This document shows, piece after piece, positions 1-8,998 of a stretch of 64,000 nucleotides of DNA. Source of the stretch: Sinomicrobium pectinilyticum (GTDB taxonomy: Bacteria; Bacteroidota; Bacteroidia; Flavobacteriales; Flavobacteriaceae); contig NZ_RJTM01000114.1 in the NCBI RefSeq assembly GCF_003725735.1, forward strand, positions 20,730 to 84,729, in the 5' to 3' direction. The notes under the pieces are model-generated. The model was given only the letters and a program-made list of their open reading frames with translations, did no database searches and had not been told where the DNA came from. The translations under genes were made by a program, and so were the position numbers. How positions within the stretch are numbered: the first letter of the stretch is position 1; each line of letters starts with the position of its first letter.

Positions 1-176
1 GGCTGCCCGTCTGTAGCCGAGGTGACTTTCCCGGTGACTTTCAGGAATAGCATCCCGTCATCTCCGCGAATGTCCCCGGAATACGCATACAGCCAGTTAC
101 ACATGCTACATAGCCATAAAACACCGATGAGCCCCCGCATCCGTGTTCTTACTCTGGCGAAATCATCTTTTTTCAT
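1..176 (-). CDS. SusC-like TonB-dependent receptor, N-terminus only (runs off left edge)
   Basis: The reverse strand opens at an ATG at 174-176 and stays open to the window edge, giving 58 residues. It starts MKKDDFARVR with a basic stretch, then a hydrophobic segment (GLIGVLWLCSMCNWLYA) that reads as a signal peptide. The last visible residues, KVTGKVTSATDGQP, match the start of the carboxypeptidase-regulatory-like domain that opens most SusC proteins (usual form: G.V.....PLPGV). Because no STN domain lies between signal and this domain, an HTCS or other non-ECF regulator is more likely than FecR control. The rest, normally about 1000 residues, lies outside the window. A different surface protein with the same opening domain is possible. 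Confidence 0.6.
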   Translation of the reverse strand, partial: MKKDDFARVRTRMRGLIGVLWLCSMCNWLYAYSGDIRGDDGMLFLKVTGKVTSATDGQ

Positions 177-657
177 AAAAATATAGTTTTGGTTTTACCT
201 CATCTCTTATCCCGCTGTCATCTTACCTTTAACCCTCCTAAAAAAGGCACGGCAGATGATCCCCGGAAAACAAGGTGTCGGATGAAGTCTTGATTTTAGA
301 ATACAATGATAGCCAGGGCAGCTTATAAGGAATATCAACTATGGTTCAATATTGATAAATTATCACCCATTTTAAAGTTTAAATGTTATTTAATACCGCG
401 GAAAAATAGCAAATACCGAACGCACACCACAAAATCCCAAGGGAAGGGAGACCGGTTTACCTTTTTACGCAAAATGCAAAACCGCAGTACGCCCTGATAA
501 ATAAAAAAACTATATTTGTTAGAGTACTGAACGCAGAAAATAAAGCTTCATTTATTGCCCGCTTTTGCAATATTTCTGGATCATAAGTACAACATATTCA
601 AAACAAATATGTGTATGGCAACAGCGCAGAAAAAATAAGTGTAAAAAAAACATAAAC
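177..657. other. Intergenic region between divergent susC fragment and propeller gene
   Basis: About 480 AT-rich bases between two divergently transcribed genes. It must contain both promoters. I see one good Bacteroidota-type -7 element on the plus strand (511-518) and no convincing gene. A 63-codon open frame at 306-497 has no signal peptide, recognisable motif or plausible ribosome-binding site, and I regard it as chance. Confidence 0.5.
511..518 (+). promoter_or_regulatory. Candidate -7 promoter element (TATATTTG)
   Basis: TATATTTG matches the Bacteroidota sigma -7 consensus TAnnTTTG exactly. No clear TTTG -33 partner lies about 19-21 bases upstream, so the call rests on the -7 element alone. 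Transcription would begin about 130 bases before the propeller gene at 658. Confidence 0.4.
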
Positions 658-1668
658 ATGATCAGATCAGCATTTTTATTCCTGACCATACTCCTTGTTC
701 AGGGAGTTTTACAGGCCCAGACCCCGGACGTTTTAGTGGTCAACAAAATAAAGAGTAATGCCAATCTGCCGGGGAGCCTTGCCTTCATGGACTACGAATC
801 CGGAAAAGTAATAAAAACCGTTCCGGTGGGGAATGAACCGCACGAAGTCTGTATTTCTACCGATAAGAAATATGCCCTGGTGACCAATACGGGAAGCTAC
901 CGGGAACCCGGCAACACCCTTTCACTTATAAATATCGACCAACGGAAAGAGATCCATCGGATCGATCTGGGCGCCCTCTGGAACCCCCATGGCCTTACCT
1001 ATCACGACGGTCTATTCTACTTCACGGCAGAGGGATCTCGTGTTATCGGGGCTTATGACCCCGAAGCAGATAAACTGGTGTGGATAAACGGCACCGGGCA
1101 GGACCAGACCCATATGCTGGTAGTTACGCAGGATGGCAAATATATTATAGCAACTAACCGCGGGTCCAACAGTATCTCCATTTATGAACGCCGCGGGGAC
1201 GACCCTTTAAAAGCCGGTTCGTGGACACATACCATTTTACCGGTAGGACAAAATCCCGAAGGGCTGGACCTGAGCCCCGACGGCAAACAGGTCTGGGTAG
1301 GTTTACGCCATAACGGAGAAATTGCCGTGGTGGATATTGCCGGGAAAAAAGTGGTGGATGCATTTGACGTAGCCGAAGCGGAAGGCATTGCACGGGTAAA
1401 GTTTTCTTCGGACGGGAAATATCTCATCGCTGCCGATTCGCGCAGAGGTCATGTGATCTTCATAAACCCGGAAACACACAAAACCGTAAAAACCATAGCT
1501 TTGGGAGAAAGCACGGAACCCATTTTTATACATCCTGACGGCAAACATATTTGCGTAGGGGTCACCAGCGAAAATTTTATTGCGGAAATAGACCTGGCCA
1601 CCTTGGAAATCTCCCGGAAATTGACCGGTTTTAAAGGACCGGATGCCATGGCCTGGATTGGAAAATAA
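658..1668 (+). CDS. Secreted YncE/YVTN-type beta-propeller protein
   Basis: 336 residues from the ATG at 658. This start gives a clean signal peptide (MIRSAFLFLTILLVQGVLQAQ); the frame stays open upstream to an ATG at 565, but those 31 residues are polar and unlike a protein start. The mature part is a run of propeller repeats with the YncE/YVTN pattern, for example SLAFMDYESGKVIKTVPVG, ISTDKKYALVTNTG, LSPDGKQVWVGLRHNGEIAVVDI and FSSDGKYLIAADS. Such proteins are periplasmic or surface scaffolds. Some are binding proteins and some lactonase-like, and no catalytic residues can be assigned here. It stands alone, convergent with the GH43 operon, and a hairpin follows 11 bases after the stop. Family confidence is high; function is unknown. 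Confidence 0.8.
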   Translation: MIRSAFLFLTILLVQGVLQAQTPDVLVVNKIKSNANLPGSLAFMDYESGKVIKTVPVGNEPHEVCISTDKKYALVTNTGSYREPGNTLSLINIDQRKEIHRIDLGALWNPHGLTYHDGLFYFTAEGSRVIGAYDPEADKLVWINGTGQDQTHMLVVTQDGKYIIATNRGSNSISIYERRGDDPLKAGSWTHTILPVGQNPEGLDLSPDGKQVWVGLRHNGEIAVVDIAGKKVVDAFDVAEAEGIARVKFSSDGKYLIAADSRRGHVIFINPETHKTVKTIALGESTEPIFIHPDGKHICVGVTSENFIAEIDLATLEISRKLTGFKGPDAMAWIGK

Positions 1669-1678
1669 CACTACAACT

Positions 1679-1694
1679 TCCTGTAAAAACAGGA
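1679..1694 (+). terminator. Candidate Rho-independent terminator of the propeller gene
   Basis: A perfect 6-bp stem TCCTGT/ACAGGA with an AAAA loop begins 11 bases after the stop at 1668 and is followed by a T-rich stretch (TTGTATTCCTTTTCT). The stem is short, so strength is moderate. Confidence 0.45.
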
Positions 1695-1818
1695 TTGTAT
1701 TCCTTTTCTCCATATCCTTTTCCATATATTCAAAATATTCAAACCGGGCTGAAACGGGAAACGGACGTATGACATCAGGCGGGAATAATAAATCATCCCA
1801 TTTCCACCCGGGTCTCAT

Positions 1819-2850
1819 TCAGTGCATAAAACCCGATATCCCCCGGGGGACCACTTTGCTGATATTTCCGTCCGTATCAAAGTTCAGGCTATCAATGGCC
1901 AGCTCACGAAACAGGGACCCATTGCTGTTGTCTCTGATCCGGTGATACAGTATATAGTCCTGCCCGTTCTCCGAAAAAACGGTATGGTGACCGGGCCCCA
2001 GTGTGGTGGAATCTCCGGTAGTAGTAAGTATGGGGCTTTCCGGGCCTTCTTTCCAGGGGCCGTAGGGGGTATCACTTATGGAATACCTTACTTCATAAGT
2101 GCCGTTCGTACATTTTCCGTTGGAATACATCAGGTAATACTTCCCGTTTTTCCTGAGCATAAACGGTGCTTCAAAATAGTTGGGCGGGGTTATATCCTTT
2201 ATTTCATCCTCCTTATACGAAACCATGTCCTCCCCGAGCTTTACCACAAAACAGTGCCCGTTCTTCCAGTCCAACCCCGACCCCCAGTACAAAAAAGCCC
2301 GGCCATCTTCATCAATGAACGGTTCTGCATCGATCATGTGATACTCGGGGAACATGTTGCCCCTGATCAGGGGAGTACCATCCGGTTTTGCATTTTTCCA
2401 CGGGCCCAAGGGGTGGTCCGCAACCCCGGCCCAGACTTCATTGTGCACTGTTACGTACATATAAAATCTGCCATCCTTACCTTTAATCACACCAGGGGCC
2501 CAAACCTTATCGTTACGTGATGTAGGGCTGCTACAGTCTTCCGGGTTGGGCCACCGGATATGCTTCCGCTCCCAGCTTTCAAAATCGGATGATTCCAGCA
2601 CAACAAGCTCGTCCCCTCCCCAGGGATCGACCGTGGCATAGATATAATATTTGCCATTGTGTTTTACAATGGAAGGGTCCGCACAGGATATTTCGGAAAT
2701 GGGGTTGCGTATTAATGCCGTTGTTTTCTCTGAAATTCTTGTTTCTTCCGATACTGTGGCCCGCGTCTTTTTCCGGCAGCCTGTTAACATGAGAAGCACG
2801 CATGTTCCGATGAGAGCCAGAATTTTCGGTGTATTTGTAATTTTCGACAT
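1819..2850 (-). CDS. GH43-family glycosidase, lipoprotein
   Basis: 343 residues. A lipoprotein signal ends in the lipobox LMLTGC (Cys25), so it is membrane-anchored. A five-bladed GH43 propeller follows, with the three acidic residues in their usual settings: Asp58 in CADPSIVKHNGKYYIYAT (general base), Asp174 in MIDAEPFIDEDG (pKa modulator) and Glu227 in NYFEAPFMLRKNGKYYLMY (general acid). GH43 enzymes are inverting beta-xylosidases, alpha-L-arabinofuranosidases, arabinanases or exo-galactanases. Length fits a single catalytic domain with no accessory beta-sandwich. It is last in a four-gene operon, six bases after the GH28-like gene. The substrate cannot be read from sequence; an arabinose- or galactose-containing side chain is a reasonable guess. 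Confidence 0.88.
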   Translation of the reverse strand: MSKITNTPKILALIGTCVLLMLTGCRKKTRATVSEETRISEKTTALIRNPISEISCADPSIVKHNGKYYIYATVDPWGGDELVVLESSDFESWERKHIRWPNPEDCSSPTSRNDKVWAPGVIKGKDGRFYMYVTVHNEVWAGVADHPLGPWKNAKPDGTPLIRGNMFPEYHMIDAEPFIDEDGRAFLYWGSGLDWKNGHCFVVKLGEDMVSYKEDEIKDITPPNYFEAPFMLRKNGKYYLMYSNGKCTNGTYEVRYSISDTPYGPWKEGPESPILTTTGDSTTLGPGHHTVFSENGQDYILYHRIRDNSNGSLFRELAIDSLNFDTDGNISKVVPRGISGFMH

Positions 2851-2856
2851 TCTACT

Positions 2857-4269
2857 TTATTTTTTAAATTTTACATGCTTTACAAAATCCCCGATGATGA
2901 TATCGCTTTCCTCCGGAGAAGTTACTTTTTTACCGTTGATCCTCACATTCTCAAAGGTTACCCCGTTGACAGCCCGGTCTTTGTTATATCCTTCGATCTG
3001 GGAAGGGTGAACACCCGACCCCTTGTATGTAATGTTCTTGAAATAAATGTTTTCGATAGACCTTCCCGGCCTGGTATTGTATTTCGGGTTATTCAGCACC
3101 CGCAAATCAAACAAACGCCCCTCCTGTATATCTTCTACCCGGATATCTTCATACGTCACATTCCGCACCAGGTTGTTATCTGCCGCTACGATAGCCATAG
3201 CGCCCAGGCAGCATGGATCATCTTCATCGTGTTCCAGGATATCGATGTTTGAAAAGGTGATATTTTCAATCGTATCCCCTTCGTTTTCTGTATTCCCATG
3301 GGCCCCGATATTGGTAGGATGGGCTATATCCGCCCAGAGAGTTGAATTGGTGATCTTATAGTTTCGTGCATCCCCGTAGAAATCCCAGCGGTGTGCATAA
3401 ATGGCAATGCAATCGTCCGAATTGCGCATAAAAACGCCGTCGATCTCTACATCCGAGCAGCTCATCAGGTCGATGCCATCACTCCATCCCCTACAGCTAA
3501 ATGAGGCCAGGTTTTTGATCTTCAGCCCCCTCGATTGCCCTCCGTAAACGGTATAATGCTTTGGATTCACTACATGGATCCCATCAATCTCCACATTTTC
3601 GGAAAACCGGATCTCCACGCCCCGTTCGGGTTCCAGGATGATACCCCTTCCGACGATGCGCACATTTTTAACGTTATTGCAGAGCAGTTTTCCCTTGAGT
3701 ACCGCCCCGCCGTGAATATATACGGTCTGCCCGCTTTTGACCTGGAAGACATCTCCCGGCTTATCAGGGGCTTCATGCAGACCCGGACCGAAATAAACCA
3801 CATCGGGGTCGTCGGGCTCCGGGCGGCTTTTTTCGATGGCCCGGGCAAAAAGGTGAAGGTTGTGAAGCCTGTCCCCGTTTACTTCTATGGAAATGTTCCT
3901 GGGTTTGTCAAGCGTAAATTGAATGATATTGCCTTTCACCTCCGGTGCGATCTTATAAGATAGTGGCCTGATGTCCACCGTATTCACCAACCCGTTGTTT
4001 TTCCTGATCTTTACCTCTACTGTCCCCGAAAAATCAAAATAGACCATGGAGGCATCCTGCACCCGGTCCATGTCTACCTGTACATTATACTCGTAAGCAT
4101 CTTTCCACCGCCCCCCGGGAGTCCTCACCTGCACGGTAAAATCGTCATTATGCATGGAATAGAACAGCTTTTGGGGAACTTCATAAGTGACCAGGCTGTC
4201 CTGTGCTAAACCTGTGCCCGCCCATATAAAGCAAACAAACATCACAAAAACAAATAAAAACTTTTTCAT
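2857..4269 (-). CDS. GH28-like right-handed beta-helix protein, secreted
   Basis: 470 residues from the ATG at 4269, chosen because it opens a standard signal peptide (MKKFLFVFVMFVCFIWAGTGLAQ); an upstream in-frame ATG at 4293 adds eight residues. After an N-terminal beta-sandwich the protein becomes a parallel beta-helix (repeated VEIRFSENVEIDGIHVVNP, LKIKNLASFSC, VEIDGVFMRNSDDCIAIY). SDGID and NSDDCIA resemble the NTD and DD active-site blocks of GH28 polygalacturonases, and IGAHGNTE resembles the GHG block. The C-terminal RIK block is not evident, so it is a divergent member. GH28 relatives hydrolyse galacturonan, rhamnogalacturonan or xylogalacturonan. It is third in the operon with a heparinase-type lyase and GH43, which fits a uronate-containing substrate. 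Confidence 0.72.
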   Translation of the reverse strand: MKKFLFVFVMFVCFIWAGTGLAQDSLVTYEVPQKLFYSMHNDDFTVQVRTPGGRWKDAYEYNVQVDMDRVQDASMVYFDFSGTVEVKIRKNNGLVNTVDIRPLSYKIAPEVKGNIIQFTLDKPRNISIEVNGDRLHNLHLFARAIEKSRPEPDDPDVVYFGPGLHEAPDKPGDVFQVKSGQTVYIHGGAVLKGKLLCNNVKNVRIVGRGIILEPERGVEIRFSENVEIDGIHVVNPKHYTVYGGQSRGLKIKNLASFSCRGWSDGIDLMSCSDVEIDGVFMRNSDDCIAIYAHRWDFYGDARNYKITNSTLWADIAHPTNIGAHGNTENEGDTIENITFSNIDILEHDEDDPCCLGAMAIVAADNNLVRNVTYEDIRVEDIQEGRLFDLRVLNNPKYNTRPGRSIENIYFKNITYKGSGVHPSQIEGYNKDRAVNGVTFENVRINGKKVTSPEESDIIIGDFVKHVKFKK

Positions 4270-4334
4270 CGACTTAAAATACATTTTACCCATTTCAAAA
4301 ATTTAAAAACTACAGGTATTGAAAACCTGTCGGT

Positions 4335-7115
4335 TTAATCAGATATTTTCAGTTTTACCGGGGTATAATCCAATACGGGAAGATTAAAACGAACCTGTTT
4401 CGCTTTTTTATCTACTATCCCCCGGTAGCTGTTGCCAGCGGTATCTTCCAGTTGATAGTCCGCTTTTACATCATTCACGGAAATGTTCAGGCATGCCGGG
4501 GCTGTGGTCATCACATACCATTGCCCTTTATCAATCTCGAATGCCAGGGAAGCCGGTTGTTCGGCACGCAATGTATACTTTCCGCAACCAAGTGACCGGC
4601 CATGGCCCAGGAACATTTTAAGATTGTTATCCTGAACGGACACTACTCCGTATGTCCCGATGAGGGTTATATTCTTGTATTTCCAATCCAGATCACCGCT
4701 TGCGGATGACAGAATAAAATCTTCTCTTCCCGATCTGCCGGTCACATGGATACCGGCCTGCTCATTCTCGCCGAAATAATCCACAGACCGGATATCGGAC
4801 TCCCCGTTCAGGGCAGGTTCATACACGGCGACAAAAGGACGGTTCCACGCTTCCCCGTTCTGCCGGATGACCAGGGTCGGTACCGGTAAGTCATTGAACG
4901 CTTCCGGGAGCGGTCCGTGCCGGAAAGCCATAGACTTCGGGCTCATAGCCGAGAAGATCTCCCGGTCCCTTTCGCCCTTTACCCAAAGGTTCATGGTGAC
5001 GGTTTTGTCCGCCGTTTCCAGGTTAAACTGCCCGGTAAGATCTTCTTCGGATTCGACAGATTTTTTATCCCACATATAATCGTAGGCCATCAGGTCGCCG
5101 TCGCCAAAAGCCATTTTGGAGGAGGGTTCCAGATCCAGGGGATTTCCCTGCTTATCTTTCAGGTCCAGGCTTTGCCCCAGGTTGTGGTAAAAATATTCGT
5201 GTTTGACGTCCTTGCCTTCCCTTTGCCCGGATCGGAAAATATCGATATAATAACCGTTTTCTTCACCGGAAACAATGCCCATGACCCTTCGCTGGTCGCT
5301 ATAGGTTTCGGGTTCCAGAAAATTCACATCAGAAAAGGTGAAACCCGGCAGGTTTCCTTCCCGTTTCCCGCTTTCGGGATAAGCTGCATTAAGGGTAAAG
5401 GCGTGATTGCTTTTCATTTCCGGATACCTGGACTTTCCGTTGACAATTACCGTGTTGTGGGCCGGGAACTGGGAGTAATACTCGGCATAGGCCGCGGAAA
5501 AGTAGCTGGGCCCGTTCCCGAGCTCAGGGGCCAACGGCAGGCCCTGTCCATAAAGTTCCATGGCAATGCCGTTTGAATGCATGTGATTGCCTTTGGAACC
5601 GATCTGGCTGATCATCAGGCCCGACTCCCCTGTACCCTGCCGTTGCACCAGCCAGCTGGTATTGGGTGCGTAAAACAACGGGGAAGTAAAGTCTTCGGGG
5701 TTGCCGGGGCGAATATCTTTCCGGACCTTAAGCGGGGCTTCGGCAAAGAGGTCTTCGATATGCCCGCCATTGAGCCCATCTGCATAACTGTTTTCATCAA
5801 ACAGGGTCTTGAGCATACGGGTGAAAAAGACCTCATCGGTTTCCTTGCCGTATTTTTTGGCGTTTTCGATCATATACAATACCGGGCCGGCCTCCAGTTT
5901 TCCATAGTGTCCGTCTCCAAAGGCCACCCGGTATCCATTGGGGTAAAGGTATTGCGGTGCGGCAATGACCGCCTGCCGGAGTACGGGTAGTTTTGCTATA
6001 AGGTCAATGTCAAAGGTATGATCGTAAAATGCTGCAAAACGGATAAAATCGCGGAGAACACCCAATGCATAGCCGGGACTTTCATTCCAGATACCCGTGT
6101 CCGGATCGTACCCGTAATCAATGAGTTTGGTTAGCGACCATTGGCGGGTACTGTTTTGATTGGTGATCCGGTCGAGATAGTATTGTGCCCCTTTGCCGTT
6201 TTTGTAAGCCGAGTCATTTTCCAGTACCAGGGCTATACGGCATACGTGCCCGGCCTGGAAGAGGTTCCAGTTGTTGAAACTCACCCCGTTTTTGATCACC
6301 TGGTCGGCCCACTTCTGAAGGCTGGCACTATACAACGCGATCTTGCCTGGGTAGTTGGCCGAAATGTAACCATGCAGAAAATCATAAGCCTGGGTAACTT
6401 CTGCAATGTAATGTTCCTGTATCACTTCAAAGGAGGTCAGCCCTACCAGGGTTTGATGGTGCCCATGGCTCAGGTCTGTGGGTTCCGCCCGGTAATAAAG
6501 TCCGCTCAGATAAGTATCGAGTACCCCGAAGGCAAGTCTGGCATAGGCTTCCTTACTGGTGTACCAATACATAAAAGCGGCATCCCTCGCTATTTCCAGG
6601 ATGTTCCGGTTGACGGACTCAACAATCCTGGCCGAGGAAACCATATCGGCCCACTCCCACTGCTTATTATCCCTTCGCTGGAGATACAACCCCCGCTCGT
6701 CATCCATATAGGGTTTGACATCCTCCAACCGTGGCGTAAAATAATCGGTACGGTGGTCCCTTGTCCCCGGAAACCTGACCGTAGGAACGGGGGCTTCTCC
6801 CTCTGCGTGGTCGTACTTTCCCCCGTCGATATAAACTTGTGTCGATCTGGTTTTCCAGTACATCTGGAGCCTGGACAACAGCCACTCCGGATCTTCTTCG
6901 CAATGGTCCAGGTATGGGGACAATCTTTCTTCGGTTTTGTAAATGACCTGCTGTGCCCACTCTTCCTGAGCAACAAGTTGCCGAACGGCTTCCCCGGACA
7001 TTCTTTTACCGAAACATCGCGGGTGCACATCTCCGATATCGGAAGGTACGGGTAACTGTGCCATACCCGTCACACCTGTGCCCATACACAGGATAACGGC
7101 CAGAACAAATTTCAT
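4335..7115 (-). CDS. Heparinase II/III-family polysaccharide lyase, secreted
   Basis: 926 residues from the ATG at 7115, which follows the stop of the GH97 gene by two bases and opens a signal peptide (MKFVLAVILCMGTGVTGMAQ). An ATG at 7136 would overlap the GH97 gene by 19 bases. The architecture is that of the heparinase II/III superfamily: an alpha/alpha toroid (about 40-420), then an anti-parallel beta-sandwich. Family hallmarks numbered from the 7136 start are Asn288-Asn289 in SFNNWNLFQAGH, Tyr356 in WNESPGYALGVLRDF, His518/His520 in GNHMHSNGIAMELYGQG and the FPAHNTVIVNG block at about 557-567. Relatives include alginate, heparin/heparan and other uronan lyases (PL12, 15, 17, 21) and many uncharacterised members. 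The beta-elimination substrate must contain a uronic acid, but which one is unknown. Confidence 0.8.
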   Translation of the reverse strand: MKFVLAVILCMGTGVTGMAQLPVPSDIGDVHPRCFGKRMSGEAVRQLVAQEEWAQQVIYKTEERLSPYLDHCEEDPEWLLSRLQMYWKTRSTQVYIDGGKYDHAEGEAPVPTVRFPGTRDHRTDYFTPRLEDVKPYMDDERGLYLQRRDNKQWEWADMVSSARIVESVNRNILEIARDAAFMYWYTSKEAYARLAFGVLDTYLSGLYYRAEPTDLSHGHHQTLVGLTSFEVIQEHYIAEVTQAYDFLHGYISANYPGKIALYSASLQKWADQVIKNGVSFNNWNLFQAGHVCRIALVLENDSAYKNGKGAQYYLDRITNQNSTRQWSLTKLIDYGYDPDTGIWNESPGYALGVLRDFIRFAAFYDHTFDIDLIAKLPVLRQAVIAAPQYLYPNGYRVAFGDGHYGKLEAGPVLYMIENAKKYGKETDEVFFTRMLKTLFDENSYADGLNGGHIEDLFAEAPLKVRKDIRPGNPEDFTSPLFYAPNTSWLVQRQGTGESGLMISQIGSKGNHMHSNGIAMELYGQGLPLAPELGNGPSYFSAAYAEYYSQFPAHNTVIVNGKSRYPEMKSNHAFTLNAAYPESGKREGNLPGFTFSDVNFLEPETYSDQRRVMGIVSGEENGYYIDIFRSGQREGKDVKHEYFYHNLGQSLDLKDKQGNPLDLEPSSKMAFGDGDLMAYDYMWDKKSVESEEDLTGQFNLETADKTVTMNLWVKGERDREIFSAMSPKSMAFRHGPLPEAFNDLPVPTLVIRQNGEAWNRPFVAVYEPALNGESDIRSVDYFGENEQAGIHVTGRSGREDFILSSASGDLDWKYKNITLIGTYGVVSVQDNNLKMFLGHGRSLGCGKYTLRAEQPASLAFEIDKGQWYVMTTAPACLNISVNDVKADYQLEDTAGNSYRGIVDKKAKQVRFNLPVLDYTPVKLKISD

Positions 7116-7117
7116 AA

Positions 7118-8998
7118 TCACCGTTCTCTTACACATATTGCTACACCTCCTGATGCTTTCAGCTTTAACTTCATTTTGGTCGACGCCGTCACCCTTTTCT
7201 CTGTCAGGGACACCTGTGTCCGGGTCTTTACGGATTCATCATCCCGGTAAAGGGTGGCGACGTATTTTTTGTCCTTGTCGAGAAAATCAAAGTTGAGTTC
7301 GATCTCCCTGGCGTCATTATTGGTAATCCCTCCGATAAACCACCCGGCTCCGGATCGCCTGGCCGTAACGATATATTCACCTATCCGGCCGTCCAGCACT
7401 TTGGTGTCATCCCATACCGTAGGTACTTTATCAAAAAATCCGATCTCGGGCTCTCCCTGGTAATCGGTGGCTTTGTCATACCAGAACAGCGTTTGCAAGG
7501 GGCTGTACATTACTACCGATAAAGCCAGCTGATGTGCATGGGTGGTTTTGATACGCGGCGAGTAGTAGCACACGGTATAGTCTCCCATTCCGGCAATACC
7601 ACGGGTAAAGGGTAATATGGTATTATGGGTGGCATCGGGCATTTCTTCATTGCCGCGAATGCCTTCTACGGTCATAATGTTGGGCCAGGTACGCTGCTCG
7701 CCCGTTAGGCGGAATTCATCGTGAATATTGACCATCAACCGGTTTTCGGCTGCCCGCTGTACCGATTCGTGCAACCATTTGGTCCAGCGATGGGACCCCA
7801 CCTGTACAAAACCGTATTTTACGCCCGCCAATCCCCATTCCCTGTAAAGGGGGAACATCTCAAAATCCTGCCTGGCGAGTGCCTGCTGGTTGACATATAC
7901 CCAGACCCCCACGCCTTTTTCCTTACCGTAACGAACCACTTCCTTCAGATCGAGATCAACATCTACGGTGGTCGCATCCGAGTCCCAGCTGAAATTATCG
8001 CCATACCAGCAACAGTCAAACAAAACATACTGCAGGTTGTGTTCTGCGGCAAAATCTATCCAGTCTTTGGCTCCCTCATCGGAGAGCGTGAGATCGCGCA
8101 CAATTTTTCCGGGCTTGATCCAGGAAGTATCGTCAATTGCGGAGGGGGCGTTCAGGTTAAGCAAAATATCGTTGTGTTCGATGAGTTCACCGGGAGTCTC
8201 CGCAGCCATGATCACTCTCCACGGCGTAGCAAAATACGGCACTTTATCTACCGGCTCGTAGAGCGCCGTCTTTACGGTATTGGGCTTATCCCGGGCCAGT
8301 TCAAACTTTGTACGGACAAAATCCACCATAGCCGCTTCTGCCAGGCAGGCATACAGGCCGTTTTCCAGTTCCAGGGTGAGGGGCCTTTCGCTTTCCGCCG
8401 GCCATTCGGCCAAAGGCATTTTTGTGAACGGTCCCTGTGCCCAAGGCTCAAACCAGGCCTGCGTACCTTCCGGAAAAGTGAATTCCGTATTTTCTTCGGT
8501 TATCCTATAATAAATACCCGTCGGGTTGGTATGGAAATAATACCGGATGGCCACCCCTTCGTTATAGGCTCTCAACTGGATATCCATTTTATAGTTCGCG
8601 CTGGTCTTTTGTTCAAAAGAGAGGGTCAGTTCGTTATACTTTTGCCGTATGACAGAACGTTCGCCGTAGACCGGTGTCCAGGTGGAGTCTACCATATGGA
8701 CCATGGCTTTTTTCAGTACAAGTCCGTCCATCCACGGAGTTCGGGGTTTTTCCTTAATGGCCAGGGCCCACTCGGAAAGGTGGTTGTCCAATTTAATCCG
8801 TAACCGGGATGATCTGATCAGGGGTTTCCCTTTGTAGTCTACCCTGTATTTAATCTCCCCGGAATTATCTCCTGTTATGGTCAACTGATAGCTTCCGTCG
8901 GGGGAGGCCAGTAATTTATTCCAGTCCCCGGCCTGCACCCGGTTGAATACAAGCAGGGCCAGGCATATCCAAAGCGTCTTGTTTAATCTGGTGATCAT
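7118..8998 (-). CDS. GH97 family glycosidase (inverting-type active site)
   Basis: 626 residues with a signal peptide (MITRLNKTLWICLALLVFNRVQA). The N-terminal beta-sandwich starts with the usual GH97 phrase SPDGSYQLTITGDNSGEIKY, followed by the TIM barrel (SWIKPGKIVRDL at about 292) and a C-terminal sheet. At the place where retaining GH97 enzymes carry an Asp nucleophile, this protein reads GVKYGFVQVG (392-401), with no Asp. It does carry acidic residues in NIHDEFRLTG (424-433) and VEGIRGNEE (444-452), where inverting GH97s such as SusB place their catalytic base glutamates. I infer an inverting enzyme, acting on an alpha-glucosidic or related bond. It is first in a four-gene operon; a promoter-like element lies about 150 bases upstream. 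Compare the retaining-type GH97 at 38449-40434. Confidence 0.85.
   Translation of the reverse strand: MITRLNKTLWICLALLVFNRVQAGDWNKLLASPDGSYQLTITGDNSGEIKYRVDYKGKPLIRSSRLRIKLDNHLSEWALAIKEKPRTPWMDGLVLKKAMVHMVDSTWTPVYGERSVIRQKYNELTLSFEQKTSANYKMDIQLRAYNEGVAIRYYFHTNPTGIYYRITEENTEFTFPEGTQAWFEPWAQGPFTKMPLAEWPAESERPLTLELENGLYACLAEAAMVDFVRTKFELARDKPNTVKTALYEPVDKVPYFATPWRVIMAAETPGELIEHNDILLNLNAPSAIDDTSWIKPGKIVRDLTLSDEGAKDWIDFAAEHNLQYVLFDCCWYGDNFSWDSDATTVDVDLDLKEVVRYGKEKGVGVWVYVNQQALARQDFEMFPLYREWGLAGVKYGFVQVGSHRWTKWLHESVQRAAENRLMVNIHDEFRLTGEQRTWPNIMTVEGIRGNEEMPDATHNTILPFTRGIAGMGDYTVCYYSPRIKTTHAHQLALSVVMYSPLQTLFWYDKATDYQGEPEIGFFDKVPTVWDDTKVLDGRIGEYIVTARRSGAGWFIGGITNNDAREIELNFDFLDKDKKYVATLYRDDESVKTRTQVSLTEKRVTASTKMKLKLKASGGVAICVRER

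Noticed and set aside
306..497. 63-codon plus-strand open frame
   Set aside because: No signal peptide, motif or start signal; composition is that of the surrounding AT-rich spacer.
1822..2520. Long plus-strand open frame opposite the GH43 gene
   Set aside because: Lies wholly antisense to clear GH43 motifs and shows no protein family features; similar antisense frames occur across the GC-moderate genes (for example 4917-5576, 6141-7055, 7721-8803 and 42330-43406).
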